This document shows positions 54,673 through 64,000 of a stretch of 64,000 bases of DNA, piece after piece. The DNA comes from Prostheceraeus crozeri (Eukaryota; Platyhelminthes; Polycladida; Euryleptidae): the NCBI GenBank assembly GCA_907163375.1, contig CAJQUW010013657.1:62001-126000 (forward strand). The letters are read 5' to 3'. The translations under genes were made by a program, and so were the position numbers. The notes below the pieces were generated by a model, which made no database searches, was not told the origin of the DNA, and saw nothing but the letters and a program-made list of their open reading frames with translations. Position 1 is the first letter of the stretch. Each line of letters begins with the position of its first letter.

Positions 54673-55332
54673 TAGGGAAAAGCAAATATGCTCTTAAAAG
54701 TCCCCCAAATATGCTCTCAAGTTTTAAAAGCATATTCCTAAAAAGTGTGAAATATGCTTTTATATTCTCTTTCAAAATGTTTACTTTTAAGCGCCATTAC
54801 TGTGGTTTTAATACATCTTGTCAGCATAGATGATCTCAAATATAAAATCAATCTCAGAAAATCTCAATAATAAATCAAATCATGAATTGAATTAAACAAA
54901 CTTTTGGTGCATGAATTGTGCTACAAAATAATAGAATCCAAAGTACTTCAATTCATTTCATGACAAGACAGGAATACTAACATCCAGTTAGTTGGAAAGT
55001 CGTTTAGAGTTATAAGAAATTACAAAGTGCTTCATCAAATTTTCATCAGTAAAGTTGCAGCGATTACTTCTGAATAATGACTTGAATTCACTGAAGCTCC
55101 ACTCAACTTCAACGCTTGTCATTGGCGCATATTTGTACTTGCAAACATCGTTCAAAGCATGCGCTTCTTTCCATTTTAGAGAAAATGTTATAAAATGTTA
55201 TAAAAATGATTGCAAATATAAGCAAATATGCTCTCATTCCCGTATTGTGGTGAAATATGCTTTGATTCCGAAAATAGCTGAAATATGCATTTATATGCTT
55301 TTATATGCTTAAAGCATATTTGCTTTTCCCTA
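54673..55332. mobile_element. hAT-type MITE with 8-bp target duplication
   Basis: Ends TAGGGAAAAGCAAATATGC and its inverse (GCATATTTGCTTTTCCCTA) are flanked by exact 8-bp copies of ATGATCAT (54665-54672 and 55333-55340), the hallmark of hAT elements. Variants of AAATATGCTY occur many times near both ends (54685-54760 and 55220-55325), as expected for transposase sites. No transposase is readable. Confidence 0.9.
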
Positions 55333-55340
55333 ATGATCAT

Positions 55341-56339
55341 CCATTTGCTAAATATATAACAGGATCATTCTTCAATTGCATGTATAAAAACTTTCTAAAT
55401 GAACGAGTCATTGTGCGCAGTAATGACACTGTGCTAAAATAACGAAGCTCTCATCGAAGAAACGCTGAGTTTACAAGTATGTGAGAAATGGGAATATACA
55501 CGAACTCTGATTACCACCGTGTACTTTCGTTTTTGCTCATTCGCTGAAGAAGAATATCATATCAAATAGATGGGATCAGAGTGGGTGAAATGAGATTCTT
55601 CAGAAGTTAAGTTGGAAATTCCTACTTTATTGGGATTAATAATTGAACCGCATGTTAACATCATTTGTGATCGACAATCTGTGAGTGTAATACATATCGT
55701 ATAAACTAATTCTAAATAATTGGAACACATGATACTAGGAAGTGATCAGAAAGCATCATATGTCAGTGGAAGGTTGACCCTCATGTTGTACACTTGTGTT
55801 ATTAGCCTCATGTCCAGGCCACCAATGTCTAGGAGTCTATGACCATCGTCAAATTGGTCTGTCGGCACTGAATTTTGAGAAAAAAGAAAAGGGAGAAAGA
55901 AAAGATTAGAAAGAAACCGGTAAACCACCCAAAGTGCGTGTTAGACATTGGCAGTGGTCCCGTGGTATCTTAAGTGTCTGCCCTCTTGACTTCTCGCTCA
56001 TCTGTTCGCGCCCACACCTGACACTTGAGATGACTGCATGCTGATAACGTTATCCTTTATCGTTCCTTGATAGTGCCGCTTTGTAAATCACATAATGTGT
56101 TTGCATGCCAAGTCTCACTAACTTCGCTAATGTGAATAAACATTACATCTTACCTCTCAGTTCTCTCAAACGAAAACAGTATCTACCACAAGATCCCTTT
56201 TAGTCTCCTCTTTCGAGAAGCAGGGATGCGCCTGTACCATTCTAGGGCCGGTAACCGCACGATACATGTCAGAGTATGTTCATAGTATATACAAACTGAT
56301 CAAAGCATGGGCTAGAAATATTCAAAATATGAGTGTAAT
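55341..56339. other. No gene recognised
   Basis: Unique-looking sequence with scattered stops in all frames. A weak tRNA-like stretch at about 55950-56030 was considered and not called. Confidence 0.4.
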
Positions 56340-56432
56340 ATGCATATTTGCATTTCATATATCGGTTGTTTACCTGCATCGTCGCCTTTTTCTTAGTTCA
56401 GAGCCGATATATACGCATTCTACTACACGAGT
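56340..56432. mobile_element. Remnant of the pogo-type element family
   Basis: Contains CATATATCGGTTG and, inverted, GAGCCGATATATACGCATTC then TACTA, which parallel the terminal repeat of the pogo-type element at 1815-2912. The other terminus is not clear, so this is a short decayed piece. Confidence 0.45.
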
Positions 56433-56509
56433 ACAACATGTTCTGACTGCGATACCTGTATTCAGCTTAAGTTTCCGCGTTATTAGTATAGGCTTGGGCA
56501 CATGTTAAG

Positions 56510-57747
56510 CATTAATATTTTTGGTATTCAGTTATTTATGTTCAAGTGCTTTTTCATTCAAGGTCATTTTTCAGAGGTGCATGTTAAGTGTATGCTCATG
56601 GACCAATATATTATTTTCTTTAACATGTACTCTTTTCTTCCAGATGAATTAACTGTCTTTTGCTAATATGGCACCAGTCAAAATTTCGATCGGTGAATGA
56701 TCAACATAACCATCTCTAGAAGCTTGCGGTCGGACAGCAAGCGAAGCTGGAAAAATGGCCATTTATCCACTTCACTTCTTCATCAGATGTAAGTTATTGA
56801 TAATTTGACCACGAAAATGCTTAATTTTAAGCACTTTTCTAACCATTTTGAAAAGAAGCTGTACCCCTTTATTTAGTTAGAGACACCCTGTTAATAATGA
56901 TATTTTGTTGACAATGATCAAAATAGCCGATTTGTGTAATGCAACCGTTTTTATGAAACTGATATCATGAATTTTGAACACGTTGATTTTAGAAGTCAGT
57001 TTTTCAAGGAGCCAAAATTTCGTAATTTTTATCTAGTTCTGCAACTAAAGCCGTCAAGGTGGATTAACTTTTAGGATTTTTTTATTTGGGTAATGTTTGG
57101 TGATATCCCAAAGCGGCTAGCGCTCACAAGCAGTTGGAAGATGGAAATCTGCCTTTAAAGATAGGTACAAAAGTGCTTAATTTTAAGCACTTTTCTAAAT
57201 TAAAGTACTTCACTTTGAAAGCATATTTCTTCAAAACTACAAACACAAATAACTCTGGACCACTTTCTGCAAAAGAGGAACGATATGAATTGTTTTAAAA
57301 GATAACAGGCAACGGCTTCAGAAACCTATCAATATTTTTATTTGATAATTAACAGAAAATGTAGGTGTTTTTCACACGTCTGAAAACGACGAAAGCAAGA
57401 AATTTACACTGAAGCAAACCCGCCAAGCCATTGATATTGTGCTAATTCGTAGGCCTATATCTTACGAATGATATGTATAGCAGTCAAGTATGCACACGTA
57501 ATAGTTTTTCCTAAAATCGCTATCATAGATTAAAGAGAAAAGTGCTTAATATCAAGCACTTTCCTATTTTAAGTTCCCTTTGAAATTGTATGTGTATACA
57601 TGTAGATACCTGAATATGAGTGAAACTGCATTAATACGGGGTGATAATCAACCATAATGATCAACTATATTCATCCATGTTAAAATATGATTATATTAGG
57701 ATATCATCATGACTTTCATATGAGTAAGCGTTGATTGAGTAATCATC
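56510..57747. repeat. Gene-free stretch with recurring AAGTGCTTAA palindromes
   Basis: No protein-coding signal. Near-perfect palindromes of the form AAAAGTGCTTAA-TTTTAAGCAC occur at 56814-56838, 57169-57194 and 57538-57562, spaced about 355-370 bases. More copies lie right of the piggyBac remnant. Confidence 0.6.
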
Positions 57748-58610
57748 ATGCTGCAGTATCTGAAGTTTTCGAAGGCAGAAGATCCCGATGAAGAAATCAT
57801 TGACTTCATCAACAGCGTCAACGAAAACTTCCAATGCGCTCTTAGTTCTGGAGACCGGCTTTGTCTGGACGAAAGCATGGTTAAATCTTACCATAAAGGA
57901 CTGACTGGAAAAGTCAAAATTATTCGCAAACCACGTCCGATCGGCAATGAAATCAAGGATATGTCGGACGCGCGGTCAAACATCGTTCTTAAGATAGAAT
58001 TATACGAAGGAAAAGAGAGCATGCGAGGAGAAGACCACGTTTCAGAATACGGAGCCACCACAGCCGCAGTGTTGAGACTGACAAAGGACTATCATGGATC
58101 AGGGAGAACTGTGATTGCAGTTCGGTTCCGTCAAGAGTTCAACTGCTGATGAAAGTAGGTCTATATTAAATCATGCAAGTAAAAACAGCACACAAGAACT
58201 ATCCGAAAGAGCTACTGAATGAGAGAGAACTCGAGCGAGGGGAATGGATAGCTTATGCCGCGAAACTTGATGACACAGACCTCCAGGCTGTTAGCTTCAT
58301 GGATTTAAAGAAGAAGCAGTTCATTTCAACGTGCTCTACTGCGATCCCTAGGAATCCCAGGAAAGCAAAGCATCAAGGTGAGATACCCAGACCGCAGGTA
58401 GCCGAGGAATATTTGAAGCATTGTTCTTCGATCGATGTATTCAATCACTTCAGAACCGGTGCTTTAGGATTCGAAGATGTTGTCAAAACACACTCACCGT
58501 ATGTACGCCAGGCATGTGGTGTTCTGGGATTCATTTTTACTAATTCCTTCTTGGCGTATAGATATTTTGAGCCTGGACAATCTGAATTGACTCATGCCGA
58601 CTTCAAATGA
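57748..58610 (+). pseudogene. piggyBac-type transposase remnant
   Basis: Part one (57748-58149) has LCLDESMVKSYHKG, matching the catalytic DE-rich segment of piggyBac transposases, then GATTAAVLRLTKDYHGSGR. Part two (58173-58610), in another frame, continues VKTAHKNYPKELL, DLKKKQFISTCSTA, IPRPQVAEEYLKHCSSID and GVLGFIFTNSFLAYRYF, the usual C-terminal half. Small indels lie at about 58115-58172. The N-terminal third is missing. A cysteine-rich end (CVFC, about 58800) may continue beyond stops. The gene is dead. Confidence 0.7.
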
Positions 58611-58811
58611 ATTTAGCAAACAGTCTTCTCCATTTCACTATGATCAAAGTTGGAAATGAGACAAGAAGAGATTCTCTGAACGTTCCTCAAAATCTGATGC
58701 AGAGCTCTCATAGGCAAGCTCATTTGCCTCATCCAAAGCCATGCTACATTTACCGACATGAATATGCTGAAAGTGAGTGAAACACAGCATCATTCCAATG
58801 TGTCTTCTGCG

Positions 58812-59098
58812 AAAATTAGTCCGGCAGCCAGAACGAGTTTCTGCAGGAATGAGGCCAAAAGTGAGACTTTCACAGAATGATGTACACCCTATGCCTACTA
58901 CGAATTGGCACGTCTGCCGAGTTCTAGTGAGTTCCTCTTCTTGTCAGACAAGATCAAAGAAAAACACATGCAAATCTAATGGGACGCAGATTGCAGTTTT
59001 TTACCAAAAATGAAATTTTGTATGTTTTATCTGATTAAGCGAAAAGTACTAAGCCCAGAGTCATAATTTTTGGCATGGAATGTCTTCAGGTCATTTCC
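58812..59098 (+). repeat. Left arm of a 290-bp inverted repeat
   Basis: Pairs with 59259-59548 (arms about 90 percent alike by eye), separated by about 160 bases. The arm covers the cysteine-rich end and 3' region of the piggyBac remnant. Confidence 0.85.
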
Positions 59099-59258
59099 TT
59101 TCATTTTCATGTACCCCTGTCTATATAGCTAAACGCATTTCGATTTGGCGAGCCTCTTAATGTCGGCAAACACAAACATTTTGAGCTACTTTATCCACTT
59201 TCAACCACATTCTCACGTACATAGCTGATTAAATGCACAATAAAAGCACATGTACATC

Positions 59259-59548
59259 ATAGGAAATGACCTGAAGACATTCCATGCCAAAAATTATGAT
59301 TCTAGGATTAGTACTTTTCGTTGAATCAGATAAAACATACAAAATTTCATTTTAGTCAAAAACTGCAATCCGCGTCCCATTGGATTTACATGTGCTTTTC
59401 TTTGATCTTGTCTGACAAGGAGAGGAACTCACTAGAACTCGGCAGACGTGCCAATTCGTAGTAGGCATAGATTGTACATCATTCTGTGAAAGTCTCACTT
59501 TCGGCCTCGTTCCCTGCAGAAACTCGTTCTGGCTGCCGGACTATATCT
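59259..59548 (-). repeat. Right arm of a 290-bp inverted repeat
   Basis: Reverse complement of 58812-59098, so the end of a second piggyBac copy in opposite orientation. No transposase core follows it. Confidence 0.85.
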
Positions 59549-61484
59549 GCAAACCAAGCTCAACTCGCCCCTGTTGGTCGAAGCACATTCAAGATGGACT
59601 TCCCCCAAAACGAAGTCAAAAACGAGTTTAAATAGACTTTCCCTGACTCTTCTATTATACAAATTACGTCATTTATTTGGCTGATAATAAGCCTACTCGG
59701 AAACCTGTCGGTACATTGATTGAGATTTCACAGATATGTAAACAGAGATATATTTAGAAGAAACGGTGTTTTTCTTTTCGGATACATTGGGGTACTTAGC
59801 CATTTTACGTACCAAAAACGAAGTATGAGTACATTTGTCAAAATGCTTAAAATTAAGAACTTTTACCATCTGATTACTATGTGAACTAGAATGACAGTTG
59901 TGATGTGAGTTATCAATCATAACTTTTCCTAATCACTGAGGATTTATTCAAGTTGCGTAGCACAACTAACATGCAGTATATTTAGGTAAATATGTTATAA
60001 AAGCCCTTGTGGTAACTAGGCCGGATACTACGCTATAGAAAGTTTATAGAAAATTATAGGTTTATAGCCACCAGGTATAACCGATATAATGCAACAATTG
60101 TGAAAGGATATCATACACATTAAAAATAGCAAGTTTAGCTATCACTTTGGGGTCGTGCCTACGCTTTGGTATATATTATCTAAAAAGAGAAAAGTGCTTA
60201 AAATTAAGCACTTTTACTTCTCATATTTAACCAACGACAGCGGCTACGAAATGTATTCAATTTTAATTGCGCTTACATATGTTTCTATGAACACACATTC
60301 CATCAATCTGTACTAATCCCAACGGCTTGGCGTCTTGAAAACACAATAATGTCGATAAAACAATTTTTCATTGAACAAAATATGTTAAAAATTAGCATAA
60401 AAATGGAAAATTTTCACATTTTGAAGTCCCCCAAGCTTCTATAACCTCTATCTTCTGATTTTTCATCGCATTTCACGTATTACAGTGCTATTCAATATTC
60501 ATAGACTGTCAAATAAAAAAAACAGTATAGCTTTTAAAAAAAGACAATTTTCTGATATTTTCAAAAATATATTTTTGTTCAAAGTGATGTCAAACAAAAA
60601 GCAAGACCGATAAGAGGACTCCAAATTAGGAAGTATTATACTTGAACGTAATGATTACAGTTGTGGAGTTGTCGGATAGTTTTCTGTGTGATGAATACTA
60701 AATAATATCCATCTTCTAAAAGTGTGAAAAGTGCTTAAAATTAAGCATTAATGCTTAAAATTAAGCACTTGGTCAATTTATCATTATTGATCACTCCAGG
60801 AATCTGTCGTGGTTGCTTCAAAGGACGTAGTCACGAATTGATGAGGGGTCTATCAAAATGTAACTGATACTGTTCATTTGCGAGTATCTTCATTATCATA
60901 CATTTGTAAGATGAATAGATTTTTTTCGTCTCCACCATATGGCAAAATGCATGGTATGAAATCGCACTGCGGCAAGAGGCAGACTGTGTTATTAAGTAGC
61001 ACGTTAAAAGCTTACATGTATTTACAAACGACCCTGTGTAGTACTAAAACTTTTGTTCATAATCCATTCTACTGCCAAGTACCACCTACATAATTTGTAA
61101 TAGCCAAAAACCACATATCTCAATTATTTGTTGTCAAATCTCAAAATTCAGCAATTAGTTAAATGCTAGAAATCATTTTTAAAGCTACTTTTATTTTACG
61201 TGCAGGCTACTCGTAAACTGAAAAATGATTCGCATCACAGTCGATATCTACAGGTCTATTGCCGTAGATCGGCAGCAATTCTAGTTTATTGATTTGATTC
61301 TCCGTCATGCTATTTTGCAAGCAAGCCTTAAGCAATTTGAAAACGCATGATGCACGCATTGAAGTTACGCTTGAATCGTAACCAGGGCAACGAGTTAAGC
61401 TAAAATAAGCGAAATTGGAAAGATTCCTTGGCTATTGTTCATATTTTTTTTTCTTTGGAAAGAGCCAAATTCTAGTGATGGATT
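59549..61484. repeat. Gene-free stretch with more AAGTGCTTAA palindromes
   Basis: Palindromes related to those at 56.8-57.6 kb occur at 59840-59864 (imperfect), 60190-60215 and, as a doubled copy, 60727-60770. No credible coding sequence or RNA gene was recognised. Confidence 0.55.
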
Positions 61485-62044
61485 GACTTTTATTCTCCGA
61501 CGTTCGATTAATTTCAGCTATTATCTATAGCTATCTTCAGGAAATGATTTTATGACATTATAGAAATAGATTTAAAAATTCACATCTGCATACAAGCGAT
61601 ACAAAATTACAAATAATACAAAACCATGTACAAAATCTTTTGGGGACGGTATGGAAGAGTGGAAGCTATGCGGCAGGTAGTAAAGGGTTACATAGTACCA
61701 TTAGCATTTGTTAAATGACCTGACATAGAAGAAGGAAAATGTGATGTGAATTAAGAAATCTGATTACCATAGAAGGTATGTGAAAATATGTAAAAACATC
61801 AGAGTCAACGAAAGAGGAAATCTCTATAACTGTCTAATTCGTGCTTGGCATTAATAGACAGTTTCAGTTTATTTACATAAAATGCCTCACGTAATCGGAG
61901 ATTGGTGGGATCTTTATCAGAGGATAGAATCGTTGTTGTTATTGTCTGTGAGGAGTCATTACAATTTTTCATGTGTTTATGTACCGATGAGTTGTTATTA
62001 GTCAGATAAATATCTGATAATAGTAGTAAGCAAACGGCAAACAC
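61485..62044 (-). mobile_element. Penelope-like element 3' end, minus strand
   Basis: The minus-strand frame 61805-62044 ends in LRLREAFYVNKLKLSINAKH, the conserved C-terminal part of Penelope GIY-YIG proteins, preceded by a Ser/Thr-rich spacer with HKHMKNC. The following 3' region reaches a hammerhead-like core at 61512-61540. It is a separate copy, diverged from the pair at 18088-19902. Only the extreme 3' end is present. Confidence 0.6.
61512..61540 (-). ncRNA. Hammerhead ribozyme-like core
   Basis: On the minus strand the order is CTGAAGA, then AGCTAT-AGATA-ATAGCT forming a six-pair stem, then GAAA. These are the conserved core elements of a hammerhead ribozyme (CUGANGA, stem II, GAAA). 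Penelope-like elements are known to carry such motifs in their terminal regions. Stems I and III were not established. Confidence 0.45.
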
Positions 62045-62059
62045 TCTACCGGCGCGCCC

Positions 62060-62485
62060 CCCTCCCCCTCCCCCTCCCCCCCTCTGGAACGGCAGAGTGT
62101 CGTGGTCGGCCGCCGTGGTGCTTCAAGTCTGACCCCCCCACCCCCCTTGAACGACAGAGGTTGTAGTCTGTCGTGGTGTGCCGACCAGGTTGGTTCACGT
62201 TCACAAAATGTTCGCTGACTCCCCCCCCTCTGGAACGACAGAGTGTCGTGGCGGACTTGGGCGACCGCCAGGATTAGTCTTGAGGCTATAGTGTGTGATG
62301 TTTTTCGTGCAATCTGCTGAATGTTGGGTTGTAAAATGGGCTGTTTCGAGTGGAAGGAGTGCTCGGATGAGAAAACGGAGGCCAGATTCGGATTCAGCGT
62401 GAAATTCTGCATCGGTATGGTGAATTTGAACGCCATCGGAAAGAAAAAATTTTCGCTGACGTCCCCCCCCCTCCGGACAGCTCGC
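62060..62485. repeat. Pyrimidine-rich repeats upstream of a spliced gene
   Basis: C-rich runs (up to nine Cs) are followed three times by a CTGGAACGACAGAG-type motif and GTCGTGG (62081, 62142 and 62221); a shorter fourth version is at 62462. TTCGCTGAC precedes the last two. Together they look like a promoter-proximal repeat array; function is unknown. Confidence 0.6.
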
Positions 62486-62738
62486 TTCGATTTTGGCTTC
62501 CAGTGGACGGATTTAGTCGTGCCATAGCTCGTTTGAAAGCTAAGAGTGAGACAAATTCACTGAAAGAATCGGCTTGTTCCTATCTGTCTTCGTTTAGATG
62601 TGAGACGCCATTTAAGATTTTGGGACATTGGCGAAAAACGACAGAGTTAGAATTTGGGACGTTTTGGGCTGTAGCTTCAAAACGAAGCATCGGATTGGAA
62701 AACGGATTTCAGATTTGGAATCAGCTTGATGTTATTGT

Positions 62739-62790
62739 CCAATGAGGATCATCATCCAATGAGAATCAAGCATTTCTATATAAATAGCGA
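62739..62790 (+). promoter_or_regulatory. Promoter with two CCAAT boxes and a TATA box
   Basis: CCAATGAG occurs at 62739 and 62756, and CTATATAAATAG at 62776-62787. The first exon with its ATG follows about 90 bases later, which fits a start of transcription near 62810. Confidence 0.6.
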
Positions 62791-62876
62791 GCCTTCCACA
62801 GTGAGAATCATTCCATCGTTGAATCACACGAGTGACGGACGCATATTTTCTCTCTCTATTCTATTATCCAACTAAA

Positions 62877-63651
62877 ATGGTAAGTCGCTACTTCCCTCCC
62901 TCTCCTCCCTTGAACGTAAACTTAATACAATCTTTTTCATTTTCAGGCATCTACTCCATCTGCTGCGCTAGTAGGACAAAATGGCAATCAAACGTTACAA
63001 GGTTCGCTACGGTCAGATCATCTACAACTGAGGCCAGTGGAAGAAACAACCAAGGTACATAATCCTACACCGCTACAGCGTAAATTTAAACAAGTCTTGC
63101 GTTATGACGATCATAGCGTAGTACTCCAAACGGGAATGCTCCCTTCCACGGATTTCAAGATAATGCGCAATCAGTATGGGGACTACATACTGATCCCCGT
63201 GAGTCCGTACATTCGCCACCAACTTGATATTATTGAGGAGTACGTGACATTAAATATGGACATTCCTACTCCTCTTGCTCAAGACTGGAAGGCTAGAGAT
63301 GACAAGGATACTCCCTATAGAAGGATTTGGGATGGTAATCACATTTGCCTACCGGTATCACATTGGTGTACTTACTATAAGAAGGATGGAGATCATTCAA
63401 TACCCATCAGATGTGATGAGCTCGGAGAAGGTACTTGGGATATCCTTTTCAAAGTGAATGGGCTATATTATGGTCGACACAAGGATAATAAAATAGTCTC
63501 TCTCTCCATGCATATGGAATCCATCCTATATATTCCAAAACCACCCAACGTGGATGACATAATTGATCAAATCCTTAACAGCAGTGGTACGAAGCGCAAG
63601 TCGGAGAAGAATGCTGCATCAAAACGCAAATCAAAGAAGGAGAATTACTAG
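62877..63651 (+). CDS. Spliced gene, unrecognised protein (start codon in leader exon)
   Basis: The ATG at 62877-62879 is the last codon of exon 1, directly followed by GTAAGT. A 67-base intron (62880-62946) ends in TTTTCATTTTCAG. Exon 2 (62947-63651) continues in frame as ASTPSAALVGQNGNQ for about 235 residues. The middle has YILIPVSPYIRHQLDIIEEY, ICLPVSHWCTYYKKDG and WDILFKVNGLYYGRHKD, strand-rich and perhaps OB-fold-like, and the end is a basic tail (KRKSEKN, KRKSKKE) like a nuclear signal. No family is recognised. Single-strand DNA binding is a guess from the fold impression. The intron is small and both splice sites are canonical. Confidence 0.65.
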
Positions 63652-63811
63652 TCCTTTCCTAACTCTACCCTATGACAATTCGCTTATGTGCTTTGAGTGT
63701 CGCAGACGTGGTCTTATTAGATACATTTTACTTCTTCGTTGCCATCATATCATTTGTGTATTTTGTCGTGAAAAGCATCGATGTAATTCTTCATTTTGTA
63801 ATATGTTATAG
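63652..63811 (+). CDS. RING-like zinc-binding frame, start unresolved
   Basis: A frame different from the upstream gene reads SPFLTLPYDNSLMCFECRRR then CHHIICVFCREKHRCNSSFC, a C-x2-C ... C-x-H-x2-C-x2-C ... C-x4-C pattern close to a compact RING finger, and stops at 63811. The frame is open back to about 63563, overlapping the end of the upstream gene. No acceptor in phase with the leader ATG was found for it, so how it is expressed is unclear. Confidence 0.4.
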
Positions 63812-63844
63812 AACGTTTCCTTAGATGTGTAATTTCCGTTTTAG

Positions 63845-64000
63845 GCTTCTATCATCATTTTTATGGATTGTGAGGGCGAACCTGTACAGGAGCTCAGTGC
63901 TATTGCTATGAATAATTGGACATATCAGATTGTTAGTGTCTATCATCAACATGCCAACTGCGATCCCAATGTTGATCAATGGGCGAGAAAACACATTCAT
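63845..64000 (+). CDS. Start of a DEDD-exonuclease-like frame, runs off the window
   Basis: After an acceptor (CCGTTTTAG ending at 63844) the sequence reads ASIIIFMDCEGEPVQELSAI then WTYQIVSVYHQHANC and WARKHIH, open to the window edge. The D-x-E in a hydrophobic strand followed by Q-ELSAI fits the first motif of DEDD-type 3'-5' exonucleases. If joined to the leader ATG it begins Met-Ala-Ser, as does the product of the 62947 exon. Only about 52 residues are visible. Confidence 0.45.

Noticed and set aside
55055-55312. 85-residue frame inside the hAT MITE
   Set aside because: Composed partly of the ATATGC subterminal repeats; no transposase motif.
55950-56030. tRNA-derived SINE or tRNA gene
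   Set aside because: There is a weak box A-like TGGTATCTTAAG and a box B-like GTTCGCGCCC, but no cloverleaf could be drawn, and there is no SINE tail or target duplication.
59693-59920. 75-residue minus-strand frame right of the inverted repeat
   Set aside because: Includes one of the palindromes and has no recognisable domain.
62002-62436. 144-residue minus-strand frame over the C-rich repeats
   Set aside because: Gly/Arg-rich reading of the pyrimidine repeats in the opposite strand, fused to the end of the Penelope remnant; not a gene.

Overview
The window looks like a metazoan (probably invertebrate) genomic repeat cluster. The evidence is eukaryotic transposons of many classes, spliced genes with GT-AG introns, and no bacterial operons. 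Almost nothing reads as an ordinary host gene. Most of the sequence is mobile elements nested inside one another; the only candidate for a functioning spliced locus lies at the far right.

Layout. (1) 518-8861 is a decayed hAT DNA transposon. A 5'-truncated LINE sits in it at 556-1660 with a perfect 16-bp target duplication, a pogo-type non-autonomous element at 1815-2912, and a CR1/Jockey-like LINE at about 3820-6996. (2) 8862-20069 is a Ty3/gypsy LTR retrotransposon with 5' LTR, gag, protease, RT, RNase H and integrase. It is split by a long-inverted-repeat DNA element (13046-17200), which carries a two-exon gene fragment, and by an inverted pair of Penelope-like copies with GIY-YIG endonuclease (18088-19902). 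(3) 20070-54538 is very AT-rich and holds two closely related Polinton/adintovirus-like elements head to tail. A (20070-39629) has both terminal inverted repeats; B (39630-54538) starts inside the integrase gene and has a right terminus only. Both are broken fossils. Their parts include adenovirus-type protease (A only), a phospholipase-A2/integrase fusion, double-jelly-roll capsid protein, penton-like protein, packaging ATPase, protein-primed DNA polymerase B, fiber-like coiled coil and several small hydrophobic virion-type proteins. (4) 54539-62044 holds a hAT MITE, a piggyBac remnant with a large inverted repeat, a family of short palindromes and a Penelope 3' end with a hammerhead-like core. 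(5) 62045-64000 has pyrimidine-rich repeats, CCAAT and TATA boxes, and a spliced gene whose start codon lies at the very end of a leader exon. That leader could join two different downstream reading frames.

Most notable points. First, short GC-rich palindromes with GCGAAGC or C-TTCG-G cores are scattered through the AT-rich Polintons. Where A and B differ by one inside a gene, the difference is a multiple of three and the reading frame is kept; a TSEMSSRASP-like peptide recurs in unrelated proteins. Second, A and B carry entirely different cargo between the fiber gene and DNA polymerase: zinc-finger, membrane and extra ATPase genes plus a possible structured RNA in A, a possible sliding-clamp-like protein in B. 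Third, the leader-ATG splicing arrangement at the right edge. All calls rest on reading the sequence and recognising motifs; no database search was run.
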